In this document: one piece after another, positions 1 through 11,573 of the stretch
Numbering within the stretch: the first letter of the stretch is position 1
Layout: the number at the start of each line of letters is the position of its first letter
Source of the DNA: Lamellibrachia satsuma
Taxonomy: Eukaryota > Annelida > Polychaeta > Sabellida > Siboglinidae
DNA length: 64,000 nt
NCBI GenBank assembly: GCA_033239005.1
Contig: BSQZ01000036.1
Coordinates: 4,677,501 to 4,741,500, forward strand
Direction of reading: 5' to 3'
Translations under genes and position numbers: made by a program
Notes under the pieces: model-generated
The model's database searches: none
What the model was told of the DNA's origin: nothing
What the model saw: only the letters and a program-made list of their open reading frames with translations

Positions 1-307
1 AATGACTGTTTTTCGGCATAGAAACTGGATTAATTATTATTAATATTGGTTAAAGATTAAAACCAATTATACACATTAAAACATAACGTAGAACATCGCT
101 GATTTTGATGTAAACGATTAAGAAAATTTGAGCATTTTAATTATACGCAATCCCCAATTAGCTGCGTATTAGTGAACCAATGAAAAGCTTTGCACATTCT
201 CTTTAATTTAGTATTATGATAACACAGAGGACAACACTGGCGATGGTGAACGGTGAGGTTGGCGATGCAGAGTTTTCCTGTGATATACCATGGTGATTAT
301 TGGGGGG

Positions 308-645
308 CGCGGGGGTTAGAACATCGGACTCTGAGTCGAGAAAACTCTGGTTCGAATTCTCTTGCTGTTGTTTCAAAGCTAGGCCAATGTCTTCCTCTCC
401 ACGTTGCTCCACTTCACTCATGAGTATCTGGCTACATACAGTGTTGGATATGTGGATGAAGAGTCTTCGCGCAGTCATTACAGCGTGGCTGAAGCTTCCC
501 AACGAAATCGAGTTGGTGTTGGAATGAACAGGTCTGCCAGGGGTGAAATGTAAAGCGTTTTGAGCGGTCCCAAGGACTGGATACGGAGCAATAATGATAA
601 GAACGTACATTTAACTTTAAATCGTACATTTAACTTTAATTTTAA
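308..645 (+). mobile_element. tRNA-derived SINE
   Basis: The head GGGTTAGAACATCGGACTCT with GGTTCGAATTC about 35 bp later resembles A and B boxes of a Pol III promoter. The 3' part has GTAAAGCGTTTTGAGCGGTC and a repeated CGTACATTTAACTTTAA tail. The overall layout (tRNA head, unrelated body, AT tail) is that of a SINE. ORFs over it are spurious. Confidence 0.6.
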
Positions 646-980
646 ATCCCCGACGGTAAATACCGGTAGAGACCATCGTATACGTCACGTGAGATATGTG
701 TACATGTTATTTGCATATCTTAATACTTGTTATTACGCCTTCTATTATCACATGCGAAACATATTCCCCAATGGCTAGGGCATGCGCATTAGACTAATGT
801 AGCCATTATGAAAGTCGTTTTTTCTTTCTTTTCCGAGTAATGTTTTACGGATACTATTTGACGTAGAGTCGGTTTTGGCGCAGCGTCGGTTCTGACTCGT
901 TGGCGAAACATTGTCACATTCGTGTGAAAGCGTTCAATCACCTTGGGAGTCCAGTTAGAATACAATTTCCCAAGCGACTA

Positions 981-1080
981 ACTGAAGCAGATGTTACGTG
1001 GCGTAAATGGTTGGTTTGAACAAACGATGAACTGAAACAGATGTTACATGGCAGAAATGGTTGCTTTGAACTAGCAATGA
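981..1080. repeat. 50-bp tandem duplication
   Basis: ACTGAAGCAGATGTTACGTG at 981 recurs as ACTGAAACAGATGTTACATG at 1031. Each copy continues into AAATGGTTG-TTTGAAC. Confidence 0.85.
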
Positions 1081-1702
1081 ACCTAAACAGGAAAATGGTG
1101 AAATAAAATCTGGTTTCGTCACTTTTTTACTAGAAAATAACACTAAACTGGACAGTTGGAAGTCTTTATTAGAGTGCATGTTAATGTGTTTATGTTCACA
1201 AGTGATCCTGAGCATTTTACATCAGATATCCTAGGGGCGAACTTGTCCCGTGACACACAAGCGGACATGCCCCAACACAGAGACATATTTGGTGGGCGGC
1301 AACTAAATACCACTGACACTGGATAGAGCAACAACGCAAGATCCAAACAATAGCTCTGATATAAGGGCCTTACTGAGCACTAAATGTCTAACTAATGCCA
1401 CTTATAAGTACTGAAATTTGATCGAAACAAAATTTTAAAAATTACTTTCAGTCACAAAAAAAATAGTATTATAGTTCACAACTTTCCTGCCAGCAACTCG
1501 TGGACGTCAGTTTCTGGCTGCATCAGTGTTCGAAATTAGGGGGGGGGGCTGGGGGTCCTGCCATAAGGCACGAGGTTTCTCACATAAGAAAGAAAAATGT
1601 AAGCTTGGGTTCTCACATTTTTATCGTTGTACCGATGTAATTACCCTTCCGCTGTTGCACCTGTTGCTGCGTGTGAAGCTACTCTGGTTCGTATGTGCTA
1701 AA

Positions 1703-1845
1703 ACTCGACGGTTTTCGCAGAACTCGACAGTTTTCGCAGAACTTGATAGATCTCGCAACAAGAACTCGGTGGCTTTCGCAGAACTCGATCGATCTCGCAG
1801 CAAGAACTCGACGGTTTTCGTAGAACTTGACGGTTTTTGCAGGAT
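1703..1845. repeat. Degenerate minisatellite (AACTCGA / TTTTCGCAG units)
   Basis: Roughly 22-bp units GAACTCGACGGTTTTCGCA alternate with GATCTCGCAACAAG spacers. They explain the open frames on both strands here, which are not genes. Confidence 0.8.
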
Positions 1846-2119
1846 CCGACATCATTATGTTGGTAGTTTGGCGGATTCATTCAGCTCACTCTGTTGTCAG
1901 TCAGTTAATCTCTGTTAAAAACATCTGAAATCATTCCACTCATATCATTGATGAGTGTGTGTTTTATTTTCTGTTGGGTGTCTGCAGTAATGCCGCCAAT
2001 GAATATCTAGTTGAGGCACATTTTACCATGGCATGTTACTTCTCAGAATTACAGAGCACTAGCTGTGTCTGCAAGCGCATTACTCCAGTAACAATGGCTT
2101 AGACCACAATTTACAATTT

Positions 2120-2165
2120 AGTCATTTAACAGACGCTCTTATTCAGAGCGACTTACAACAAGTGC
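2120..2165 (+). repeat. Short conserved dispersed-repeat motif
   Basis: TTTAGTCATTTAACAGACGC followed by TCTTATTCAGAGCGACTTAC. I have met very similar text (CATTTAGCAGACGC...AGCGACTTACA) as a common interspersed-repeat piece in fish and other animal genomes. Family uncertain. Confidence 0.4.
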
Positions 2166-2514
2166 ATTCAACCTAAGTTGGTAAAATAACTACAGGTCGA
2201 AATAACTAGAGGTAGCTATAATAGCAAGCAAGTTTTTTTCTTTACAAAAAATAGACATTAATAGCCATTACAGTGCCTGAAAAGAAGATTTTTAAGAAAA
2301 ACGTTTTTCGGGGACCCCCAAGAGTCAGTGGTCATTTCGAACACTGCGCTGCGTGTAGTTTGATGATCATGTGACTTAATCGTGTGACCGAAATTACTAA
2401 ATTCTGCAACGGCGCGGAAACAAAAAGCCGGTTGGCGGACTTGCCCCGGGGGCGGACTAGTCCCGGTCTCCCCTTCGTGTTCTTTTACCGTAACATTTGC
2501 CACGGACACAGGGC

Positions 2515-2556
2515 GGTCTAAGACCCCCCTTCATGGCCTAGGGGGGTCTTCAGACC
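2515..2556. repeat. GC-rich hairpin
   Basis: GGTCTAAGACCCCCCT (2515-2530) pairs with AGGGGGGTCTTCAGACC (2540-2556) with one bulged base and a 9-nt loop. Confidence 0.8.
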
Positions 2557-2876
2557 CCTAAGACCTCCCCTGGATCCGCTGTTGCAATGGAATTCAGCCG
2601 GATGATATTATTCGAACGAAAGGGTGGTTATGTGAACAAAATATACTGGATCCAATCAACTGTCCTCCTGACAAAAAGCCACATGCGAAAAGGCATATAC
2701 AAAAATGTCACATGCCATAATGACACAATCGAATGTCAGTGAATTACGAAAATAGCACATTAAGGTGTGATAACGTTATACCTTATCGATTGATATATGT
2801 ATTGTGTATATTGCTGAGATTTTGTATGCAGATTATTTACTTCAGATTTATCTGAGTTTTCATTACGATTCTAATC

Positions 2877-4550
2877 GTTTGAGATTAGGACCACTGGAAA
2901 ACAACAGTGGAAACATAGTTTCAGACGGATTTCAAATGGCAGAGGTCCTGAATGAGTATTTCAGCTCAGTTTTTACCACAGAAGATATCAGCTCACTTCC
3001 AGATCCATTTACAAAATTTGAGGGCAATAAATCAGAACATTTGGGGCAGTTATTTGTAACTCCTGAAATGATAGCAAAGAAAATTAAGAAGATGAAAGAT
3101 AATAAATCACCTGGAGTTGATGGGATACCACCAAAACTGCTTAAAGAAACTGTTGAGCAAATTAGTACACCACTAGCAAAAGTGTTTAACTTGTCACTAG
3201 AAGAAGAAATAGTTCCTTCAGAATGGAAAGAAGCAAACATTATATCGTTATTTAAGAAAGGATCGAGGAACAAACCAGAAAATTACAGACCAGTGAGTTT
3301 AACATCAGTTGCATGTAAATTACTCGAAACATTAATTATAGACCACATGGTGGAATTCCTTGAAAAACATAATTAATAAATACATCTCAACATGGGTTCC
3401 TAAATGCAAAGGTCATGTCTAACCAATATCTTATGTTTTTTTGAAGAAATTACAAAGTGGGTAGATGACGGGTCACCAGTGGATGTTGTATATTTAGATT
3501 TTCAGAAAGCTTTCGATAAAGTGCCACATCAAAGATTGTTACTTAAACTAAAAGCCCATGGTATAGGCAATGATGTAATCAACTGGATAGAAATGTGGCT
3601 TACACACAGAAGACAGAGAGTAATAGTAGATGGTGAGAGATGACACAAAAGTATTCAGAAAGGTTACTAATGATACAGATAAACAAAGTTTACAGGATGA
3701 TCTAGATAAATTAGTTAAATGGTCAGAAAAATGGCAAATGTTATTCCGTTTTGGGAAGTGTAAATGCATACACATAGGACATGGAAACATGGACGAAGAA
3801 TATAAAATTGGGGATGCTGTACTAGGTAGAACCACACAAGAAAAGGACTTAGGTGTAACATTTAGTGCTGACATGAAAGTTTCAGAGCAATGTGGGATTG
3901 CTGCTTCGAAAGGAAATCAAATTCTAGGGTTAATTAGGAGAACAATCACATATAAGGAGAAACAGCTAATTGTACCACTGTACAAAGCAATAGTTAGACC
4001 ACATTTGGAATATTGTATACAAGCATGGAGGCCGTATCGTAAGAAGGACATAGACAAACTAGAAAAAATACAAAGAAGAGCAACTAAAATGATTCCAGAA
4101 TTGAGAGACCTTAGTTACGAAAGTCGCTTATTACAATGTGGTTTGACAACACTAGAGACCAGGAGACTAAGAGGAGACCAAATAGAAGTGTTTAAAATAG
4201 TGAACGGTTATGAGGATGTTGATAGGAGTATGTTCTTCAAACTTTAAGAAGGCAGTAGAACCAGAGGACACAAAGCAGCATTAGTTAAGGAACAGTGTAG
4301 GTTGGCCATAAGAAAGTACTCTTTCTCACAGAGGGTGATAAATGAATGGAACAAACTGCCAAATGATTGTGTTAATGCTAGTAGTGTTAATATGTTTAAA
4401 AATAGAATTGACAGATATATGATAAGGGCGGGCTACACATAAATGATAAAATTGTTGGACTCTCGATAAGCCAATGGCTTCCTTGTCCACTTGCCATCTG
4501 GAACTTGTTGTTTGGGATGGCAATCTTGTTAAATCTTGTTAAATCTTGAG
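2877..4550 (+). mobile_element. Non-LTR retrotransposon (Jockey/CR1/L2-type), 5'-truncated copy 1
   Basis: Plus-strand reverse transcriptase fragments: MKDNKSPGVDGIPPKLL, NYRPVSLTSVACKLLE, VYLDFQKAFDKVPHQRLLLK, then the thumb/C-terminal part with KCKCIHIGHGN, KDLGVTFSADMKVSEQC, RPHLEYCIQAWRPYRKKDID and RRATKMIPELRDLSYESRLL. The copy begins inside the reverse transcriptase and is frameshifted near 3375 and 3643. A deletion there has fused VIVDGE to DDTKVFRK, removing the part of the catalytic region that contains FA of FADD. It ends with short tandem CTTGTTAAAT repeats, as CR1/L2-type 3' ends do. It is not functional. The same family occurs at 28020-30955. Confidence 0.9.
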
Positions 4551-4837
4551 AGGTTAATGTATATTGTTAGATGCAACTCTACGCGAAGTGCAACACTTAC
4601 TTGTAAACTTGTGAGAATACATGAACCATTCCGACTGGACTCAAGTCATTGCGCTTCACGAAGGTGTTGTGAATAACGTGCATTACTTCGGTGTACTTTT
4701 TCCTCGTTGATCCACTTTGCGAGCTGAATTTAAATCAAGCCGCCCTATTCAATTGCCAAAGAAACCTATTATCGCTCACATATACGACCGCGTCACCAGG
4801 GGTTACCAGGATAATTGGCTATCGTCCGCAGTTAATT

Positions 4838-4990
4838 GTTGAAGACTGAGAGACTGTTGTTAACACCGTTGACTTAAAGATTGTTGAAGAACGAGAGACT
4901 ATTGTTGACACCGTTAACTTCAAGATTAACTTAAAGATTGTTGAAGACTGAGAAACTATTGTTGACACCGTTGACTTAAACTTAAAGATC
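4838..4990. repeat. Minisatellite, about 45-60 bp units
   Basis: Three copies of GATTGTTGAAGACTGAGAGA followed by TTGTTGACACCGTTGACTTA, slightly diverged. Confidence 0.8.
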
Positions 4991-5266
4991 ATTATGCTAA
5001 AGTCGGATACATTTACTTGTTTTCAATCGTTCTGGGTATAACTGTATCCCCTTATTCATATTAAGTCATGAAATTGTAAAAAAGTTGCATTAATTTAATC
5101 ATAAAACGGGGGATATACCTAAATTCCCGAAGGCACTTTCCGAAACCAGTTTGTGGATTTTTGCAGGTGATGTCAGGCCGCGTGACATTATTTTGGCCAA
5201 GCAAACCAACTTCGTCTCCGCATGTTCATAGGCACTTAGCTTTTAGGAATGTTTAGATCACGCAAA

Positions 5267-5377
5267 ATGTCGAGCGAGGGCGATTCTGACAGTGCAACTG
5301 ACATAAACGTATCAGTTCGTGTCATTCCGTACATGTACGAGTCAACAACGCGGTCACAGTCACAAAAACGAAGTTAG
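5267..5377 (+). CDS. 36-codon ORF resembling a transposon-type N-terminus
   Basis: ATG in a good context (CAAAATGTCG) opens an acidic Ser-rich start followed by INVSVRVIPYMYE and TAG. An acidic start followed by a V-R-PY-M-YE core resembles the N-termini of some transposon-encoded P2X7-type-domain proteins, from memory. It is short and isolated, so it could be chance or a decayed fragment. Confidence 0.2.
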   Translation: MSSEGDSDSATDINVSVRVIPYMYESTTRSQSQKRS

Positions 5378-6085
5378 TAGCGACAGCGAGTTGTGTCAAA
5401 CAAGGTCTGATTTATTGGCCGAAGCCTTCGGATTCACGCCGCAGTAAACAAATGCAAAAACATCAAAAATAACATAAACGTATTGCAAGTCATGTTTGTT
5501 ACTAATTATGTTAAATCCTACGTCTACGCCAGCTATTATTTAATATCTATAAAATTATGTTGCGGTGTTTTAGTGGTGTTTCAAATAATGAAACTGATAT
5601 GACACCCAAATTCATTGTTTTTGTCCCACTGCAACATATAAGCATAAGCTTTTAACATATGCAGATGTTCTGCGTTGTTATGGAATAACAATGTTTATTG
5701 ATGTTCGTGGCCAGACTGACGTCACATGCCGGTACGGACATTTCCGAGCGAAATGTTAAATCGCTTGGGGCTTCTTTTCCACTAATATGATTAGCTTTTA
5801 TTGAAGAGTACACAATAACATTATTTGTTAATGCATTCCAAACTACTAATACAACTGTTTGTATCATACAATTTATCACGATTTATGGAATATTTGCATA
5901 TGATCTTTATTCTTGTAATCACTTACTGAGTATGGCGGGCCGAAGGTCAAAACTAATCAAAACAAATAAAAATTACGAACGTTGGCACTGACAGCGACTA
6001 CGCTAACCAAACGCACGCAGCATTAAAACACGTTTCACGTTATTGTGTAATGTTACTTTTTGATAGCTGGTATTAACATAAGTTT

Positions 6086-6916
6086 TTAAGTAATACAAAA
6101 CGCTCTCAGGACTTTCCCTTTCAGCTTTTTCGAAATTTGTCTGTCCAATATGACTCCCTCTACCTTTCTCCAGGCATTTGCTCCCGCTTGTGTCCGATGT
6201 CGCACTTCTGAATGCCCATCCTCCGTAACCATTTCTCCAAGGTACACAAAGTCATTTACTTGCTTGATCTCCTTACCGCCCAACAAATCACTTCTGTCTT
6301 CTCCAGGCTCATTCTCAGTCCATGTTTTTTTTAAACACTCCCTTCCATTCCCCCAACACTTCCTGCAGTTATTGTTTGCTCTCTGCTATTATGGCTAGAT
6401 CGTCTGCATACATCATCTTCCTGAGAACATCCTTCGTGCTGATCTTCCTGCTGATTAGTTCCATCACCATGATAAACATTTAAGGTCTAAAGGCACTTCC
6501 TTGCCTCAAACTGATGTTAACTGGAAACTCTTCCGACAGCCAGACCCTTTCGTTCTCTCACCCATTACATCCACCTTCTGGCTTCTGCTTCTGGCACTCC
6601 CATCCATCTTACTGTTATCGTCACCATCTCTCTCTCTTGGGACTTTGTCATAGGCCTTCTCCAGGTCCACAAATCCCAATGCCATTCTCTATTTCATCTC
6701 CATCCTCTTCTCTACCAGCTGTCTTAATGTAAACATCCCATCAGTCGTTCCTCTGCCCTTTCTGAATCCCTTTCGTTCTTCACCCAATTTTTCCTCTACT
6801 CCCTTTCGAATTCTCCCATCCAGGATCCTCATAATAATAAAACATATTGCGTATAAGGAAAAATGTTTTGTTTTATTTTTGTATTCCATGCATTTTAATA
6901 TAGGCCTAACACACAT
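6086..6916 (-). mobile_element. Non-LTR retrotransposon reverse transcriptase fragment (second family)
   Basis: Reading the minus strand from 6860 down: GRIRKGVEEKLGEERKGFRK, GRGTTDGMFTLRQLVEKRME, a frameshift, then MGVPEAEARMVE, the catalytic MMYADDLAI at 6391-6416 and finally KQVNDFVYLGEMVTEDGHSE and AGANAWRKVEGVILDRQIS. The order matches a reverse transcriptase palm to thumb. At least three frameshifts separate the blocks, so it is dead. It is a different family from the 2877 and 28020 copies; I would not fix the clade without a tree. Confidence 0.8.
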
Positions 6917-7249
6917 AAATTGTATTTTCGTTTCCTGTTACATTTAACTGTGATTTACGATGCAAAACGGGAATACTTAAAATTTGTGTTGAACAGGCCT
7001 TAGCCCATCTATATCAATCCAACACTAGCAAAACAAATAGTTTATTAACCGAAGCGATTCGGAATGACATCAACTACTGCTGTTAACAAGTGGAGTGCGA
7101 ACGTCACGCGTTTAGTAATTTGATTTCCCCCGATATCATGCATTGATTAATGTGAATTATTCACAACTCCTTCAGACGGAGAACAAATTAATCAGAGAAC
7201 GAACGTGGTGTGGCAAATATATACATCACACGCGTGGTTAGAAGACAGA

Positions 7250-7293
7250 TTATGTCTGTAAAACCTCGGTGCCAGTCTGTAAAACCTCGGTGC
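7250..7293. repeat. 21-bp tandem duplication
   Basis: GTCTGTAAAACCTCGGTGCC occurs twice in direct succession. Confidence 0.85.
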
Positions 7294-7369
7294 CATTCAC
7301 ACATATCATAATATTGACTGGTGGTGCAGCGAACGACCTGCAGGAGTCTGTAAAAAATGACTCCCTCTC

Positions 7370-7717
7370 TCACTCACGTAGGTTATTGACACCGCACTTT
7401 TCTGGTTCAAACCATCTATCTCCATGCATATCCCTCAGCCGTTTTAGCTCTCCGGGGTCCAACTCAACATCTTCCATCAGACAGTCAATAAATGTGAAGG
7501 CTGGTCTCCCTTGGCTTGTCCTTCACTGAGTCTGTAGCAGGGCCAGTCTAATTTCAGTCTCCTTTCTCGTATCCTGTCTAAATGATTGTAGACTTGTAAT
7601 GGTCCTAGTGTCACCACATGTGCTAAGTCTCCTATTTTGGGAACGATATATCTTTCTTTGTTGCCAATGTTGCCAATAATCTGCTCCTGTGTTAAGCAAT
7701 CCTTGCCATTGTTTCAT
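7370..7717 (-). mobile_element. LINE 3' ORF remnant
   Basis: Minus strand: a block with NRRLSTCGDTRTITSLQSFR, then a stop, then QGRPAFTFIDCLMEDVELD and GELKRLRDMHGDRW. The GRP-x-x-F-x-D-x-L-x-E-D pattern followed by an ELK...DR-W ending is typical of the C-terminus of many LINE ORF2 proteins. The evidence is short and the assignment tentative. Confidence 0.4.
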
Positions 7718-8009
7718 TTACTATAACATAGTGCCCACATAATACATAAAAATTGCCCACTTTAAAAACCGTACTATGGAATACCCCATCTGACATGCTC
7801 TCCCTCGGCACACACAGTACAATCCTTCCTTCATCCCATATACGGCATGAGAACCTCCTTCCTCCTAATTCGTTGTTAGTCTTACGTGTTGTTCATTCAT
7901 CGAATCGTGTCCTCGCGTGAAGTACTTAGCAAAATCGAAGGAGCCGCTCCGTGGGCGCTTCTGCCGGGACTCGTGTGGTTGAGAGCCGCACTTCACAGCG
8001 GGTTACACA

Positions 8010-8145
8010 CTTACCCATGTGTTGGATATTTTGCTTGCCGTGGCAGGTATAAGGGTTCAACGGCTTTTAGTGTCTCTTCCGAAAGACACAGATACAATGG
8101 AGTGAAAGAAATTGCTCAGTTTCGAAATGGCAACCCATGGACTCA
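8010..8145 (+). repeat. Dispersed repeat with TCTTCCGAAAGACAC motif, copy 1
   Basis: It contains CCATGTGTTGGATATTTTGC, then TGTCTCTTCCGAAAGACACA and CAGTTTCGAAATGG. The motif set recurs in the same order at 32670-32760 and 62450-62580, which marks an old interspersed repeat. The overlapping 140-codon ORF is therefore unlikely to be a gene. Confidence 0.5.
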
Positions 8146-8147
8146 AA

Positions 8148-8258
8148 TCCCCGTCCTCTTTATTTACAGTCCGTATACGCAGCAGTACTTACATCAACAA
8201 AGTCCCCGTCCTCTTTATTTACAGTCCGTATACGCAGCAGTACTTGCATCAACAAAGC
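8148..8258. repeat. 55-bp tandem duplication
   Basis: CCCCGTCCTCTTTATTTACA through CATCAACAAAG is repeated with one base change, following the dispersed repeat at 8010. Confidence 0.9.
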
Positions 8259-8382
8259 AAAACATGATAACCAGTTCATCACATTTACTTTTTACTATTA
8301 TCTGTTGACATTTAAAGCGGTAATGTGTTTGGCTTCAACATAAAATTTTAGCAAAAGATTGTTCGCTTATCGTTTGTAAATT

Positions 8383-8384
<2 letters not shown>

Positions 8385-8468
<84 letters not shown>

Positions 8469-8477
8469 ATATATATA
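8385..8477. repeat. (TA)n microsatellite
   Basis: Nearly pure TA dinucleotides. Confidence 0.98.
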
Positions 8478-8679
8478 AGATAAGATACGTTTTATTACCA
8501 AGTAGCAAGTAATACTACAGTTAAAAAAAAGTAATTTGTAGTATTGTGGCGTTACGCAAACATACACTCATGCACCCAGTAACACACGGAACTAAACGTT
8601 ACATATCACCAATCGTAATACTAAAAACAGTTGAAACAAACGAGAGTTATATAATAGATTAAAAAATAAAAATTATAAA

Positions 8680-8682
<3 letters not shown>

Positions 8683-8756
<74 letters not shown>
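8683..8756. repeat. (TA)n microsatellite
   Basis: Pure TA dinucleotides, 140 bp upstream of the exon at 8898. Confidence 0.98.
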
Positions 8757-8757
<1 letters not shown>

Positions 8758-8897
8758 TACCATAGGGGCAGTGTCCTGCATAAAATACGCAAATGGCAGT
8801 GTTCTGTGTGTTGGGAGTTGTTGCGTTTTATGCTACAAGTTTGGAAGAAATGTCGAGTCCATAAATGATTAACCTTTACTTGTGCCGTTGTTGTCAG

Positions 8898-9368
8898 GGA
8901 ACGTGAAGCGGTCTGACGTCGGGAATAGACCCAATCTACTGTCGACTTTAGGGATGATGCAGAAGATCTTCGGGAACACCGACGAGGCTCGGGCCACAAA
9001 TGGGCGGGACAAGTCGAGAAAAATGCTGTTAGGTTTCTCGATAACGCACAAGTTGTTGGCGAAGTCTCGCGACTCTACGGACCGCCACAAAAGCAGGGAC
9101 CTGGTGATGCTATCGTTGCTAAAGTCGAAGAGAGGAGGCGGCGATTCGAAGTCCAAGAACGAGCAGCTGTTGCGGATCTGGCTGAAGAAGGAGAAGGCGT
9201 TGGCGACGAGAGTTGAGAAGCAGGACGGAGAGGATGAGTTGCTACGAGCGCTTAAGAAGGAACGAATGTCGGCTGAGTTGGACAAAGCAGAAACAGTTGT
9301 TGGTGCTGCGGGGCGTCACTCGTTGGGGCGACTTCGTCGGTACAACTCGACGCCAACGAAACACACCG
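8898..9368 (+). CDS. Coding exon of an unrecognised charged protein
   Basis: An open, GC-richer block follows a pyrimidine-rich acceptor (TTGTTGTCAG, AG at 8896-8897). It encodes about 156 residues starting NVKRSDVGNRPNLLSTLGMM and is very rich in Lys, Arg, Glu and Ser. It has helix-like stretches such as LLRIWLKKEKALATRVEKQD and ELLRALKKERMSAELDKAE, so a coiled coil is possible. No signal peptide, membrane segment or known domain is visible. Two donors are possible: GTGGGT at 9369 (phase 1; the reading frame then stops a few codons into the next exon) or GTACAA at 9340 (phase 2; keeps the next exon's longer frame open). No start codon is present, so 5' exons must lie upstream, beyond the (TA)n blocks. 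I do not recognise the family. Confidence 0.5.
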
Positions 9369-9439
9369 GTGGGTTGTCTTGAAATTTTTTCATATAGCAA
9401 ACAATAAGGCATTTTCACGATAATTCCCACTAAGAGGGG

Positions 9440-9500
9440 CTCTACTGCGTTCGTGCTTGCGTGCGTGCGTGCGTTCGTGCGTGCGTTCGTACATGCGAGT
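9440..9500. repeat. (TGCG/TTCG)n low-complexity DNA
   Basis: Repeats of GCGTGCGTGCGTTCGTGCGT just after the exon at 8898-9368, in the intron. Confidence 0.85.
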
Positions 9501-9821
9501 AAAGTGCGTTTATTATGTTCGTTCGTAGCACCGAACATTATATTTGTATTATAATGAAATGCGAAATGCTTATATCTTGGATTTTCCGCAAGATAAGCTA
9601 ATTATTTATAAGTGAAACGTGCTGAGAAATTGTAGGCCTACATTTTTCACCAGTCTCCATTTTTAACGTAGGTCATAGCTCACTGTATTTTGTAGCGATA
9701 TGTTGTGATATTTATCAGAAATTAATGCAGTTATGCAGGTTCTACGAATCGATTCAGTTTTGAAATACCGAATTAACAAAGGGTGAATGCCATCGAAACA
9801 ACATTCCCCACAGAATACATA

Positions 9822-9892
9822 TGTGCGTACGTGATTATGTTTACGTACGTACGATTATGATTATGTTTACGTACGTATGCGTACGCGCGTGG
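9822..9892. repeat. ACGTACGT/ATTATG low-complexity repeat
   Basis: Repeated GATTATGTTTACGTACGTA blocks upstream of the acceptor at 9948. Confidence 0.8.
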
Positions 9893-9948
9893 GCGCACCT
9901 TAGTGACCTTCGCGTGATTTCATTAACTCAATATGCCCTTGGTTTCAG

Positions 9949-10063
9949 GGCCTGCTTGGACATAGAAGGACGTAGGGCCAACGCAAGAACGGCTAAGCAG
10001 AAACAGCCAGAACAAGGACGAATTCGTCGGCCGTTGGAGAATAGCAGATGGGCAGATTTATAG
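9949..10063 (+). CDS. Probable last coding exon of the charged-protein gene
   Basis: The acceptor CCCTTGGTTTCAG has AG at 9947-9948. Read with a phase-2 upstream exon it encodes ACLDIEGRRANARTAKQKQP followed by a basic C-terminus ending RRPLENSRWADL and TAG at 10061-10063. Lys/Arg/Gln richness matches the preceding exon. With the stronger upstream donor at 9369 the frame is different and stops at 9963-9965. Which junction is real needs transcript data. Confidence 0.4.
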
Positions 10064-11573
10064 CGATAGACCTCATAGCTAACACCCCACCGGGGAAACC
10101 ATTACGATCAATAATGCAAAAGAAATTAATTGAATATATTTATTATTGTGTGTTCATTAACATTATATATTATATATCTACTGTTTGGAATTCACGCGAT
10201 CCTAACGTAAGACCAGGGAAATTAATATCACGACAGCCATTAAGCGCACAAAACACTTGTAGTGTGTGCGTCTGTGTGTTGTAAATGTTTATTGCAGTGA
10301 AGTTGTGTACGATCATAACATTTGCTACCTAATGTCACGCAAGTATGTTGATGAAGAAAGCAATTAAATAAGGCTTAATAGTGTGCATAGCAGCTAATAA
10401 GCCCAATTACCTCTGAAGGTAAACGTGATATCTCAATAATGTGTGCGTTGTATTTCTCAACATTCACTGATAAACTCAATTCAATGCCCAAGTTCTCAAA
10501 GCACGTGCGTGACTTCCGGCCAATCACGATGTGGCTGCGTTAAACGTGGTGGGCTTTCGTCTAATAAGAAGCTGAATCTGGTAAAATTGCATGGTTTTTG
10601 TTGCACTTGGTGAAAACGTAGATTTGGTTAATTACTATATACTACTAGACATAGTAGTAGAGTGAGCGCTTGCTCTAGTCAGAACGCGTCTGATGATTCC
10701 AACATCAATAATGCTGTCAGATGTAACGGTGTACCCGAATATGTGAAATCCTTGACTGAATGCAGTGTTGCTTGCGCCGATTGCAATTCGCAATTTGTTC
10801 AACGAAGGTAGTACTTATTTGCTAATTTCTTGGGTGAGTTGAGGTGTGCACACCTACTGATGCATGTCTTGCGAAAAAGTTGTTCGCGAATGCAAACCTT
10901 TCTGATGTTTGTACTAATCCTGTGCAAGAGAAATAATTTCCCACCAGGTCTTGTGCCGTTAAAATACCTTGACAACTAACACGACTATTCATGTCTACTC
11001 TGAGACGAACATACTTATGCTGGCCATTAGTACTCATACTTATGCTGGCCATTAGTACTATTGCACATGCCAACAATTGTAGTTTCCTTTCTTTTCGATT
11101 TTGTGGACGACAATATTGTGACATGTTGCTGTTGTAAAACTATGGTTTGTTTGGTTTGTAAAAAAATAATGTAATACTGTGTCCACTCAGCTGTTCACGT
11201 TTGACATATTTACATTTTCAACAACGTATGGAGGCAACAAGGATAAACTAAACGTACAGGTGAAATATAAATAATTATTAATTAACCAACGAACATGCTT
11301 GCGCGCGCAACAGGAAGTATGGGTTTATAATATTTGTTTTAGCTCGGAATGACTATACTGTAAGCTTCTTTAACCGTATCCACGCTGGATATGTTATGAA
11401 TAGTACCTGGTTATTGTGTAGGAATTATACAAATTGTTCGGGACCATTGCTGCAGTAGCATACTAAATGTTAGGATAGATAAATACATTTGCGAAATACG
11501 GACACATTATCTCGTGACTAAACACGAAGGTACCTGTGATGGTCATTCCCATAAGTGCCAGATACAGTCGTTG
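10064..11573 (+). other. Putative 3' UTR / downstream flank of the charged-protein gene
   Basis: No coding region seen. It contains a 25-bp perfect-but-last-base tandem duplication at 11011-11060. The block is plausible 3' UTR up to the AATAAA at 11574. Confidence 0.3.
11011..11060. repeat. 25-bp tandem duplication
   Basis: ATACTTATGCTGGCCATTAG followed by TACTC or TACTA, twice in succession. Confidence 0.9.

Larger units (their letters stand above)
646..2876. other. Intergenic DNA
   Basis: Apart from the tandem repeats, GC-rich hairpin and short dispersed motif listed separately, I see no gene here. Confidence 0.5.
4551..6085. other. Intergenic DNA
   Basis: Contains the minisatellite near 4.9 kb and the small ORF at 5267. 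No gene structure is seen on either strand. Confidence 0.5.

Noticed and set aside
203..629. ORFs of 65-135 codons on both strands
   Set aside because: They overlap a tRNA-derived SINE and show no conserved motif.
1526..1918. 130-codon ORF with repeated FAELDRSR text
   Set aside because: It follows the tandem DNA repeat at 1703-1845.
7886..8308. 140-codon ORF upstream of the charged-protein exon
   Set aside because: It covers a dispersed repeat found at three places and a 55-bp tandem duplication; not a credible 5' exon.
8869..9285. Minus-strand ORF (138 codons) opposite the exon at 8898
   Set aside because: Ser/Phe-rich complement of a Lys/Glu-rich coding strand; the plus strand has the acceptor and donor sites.
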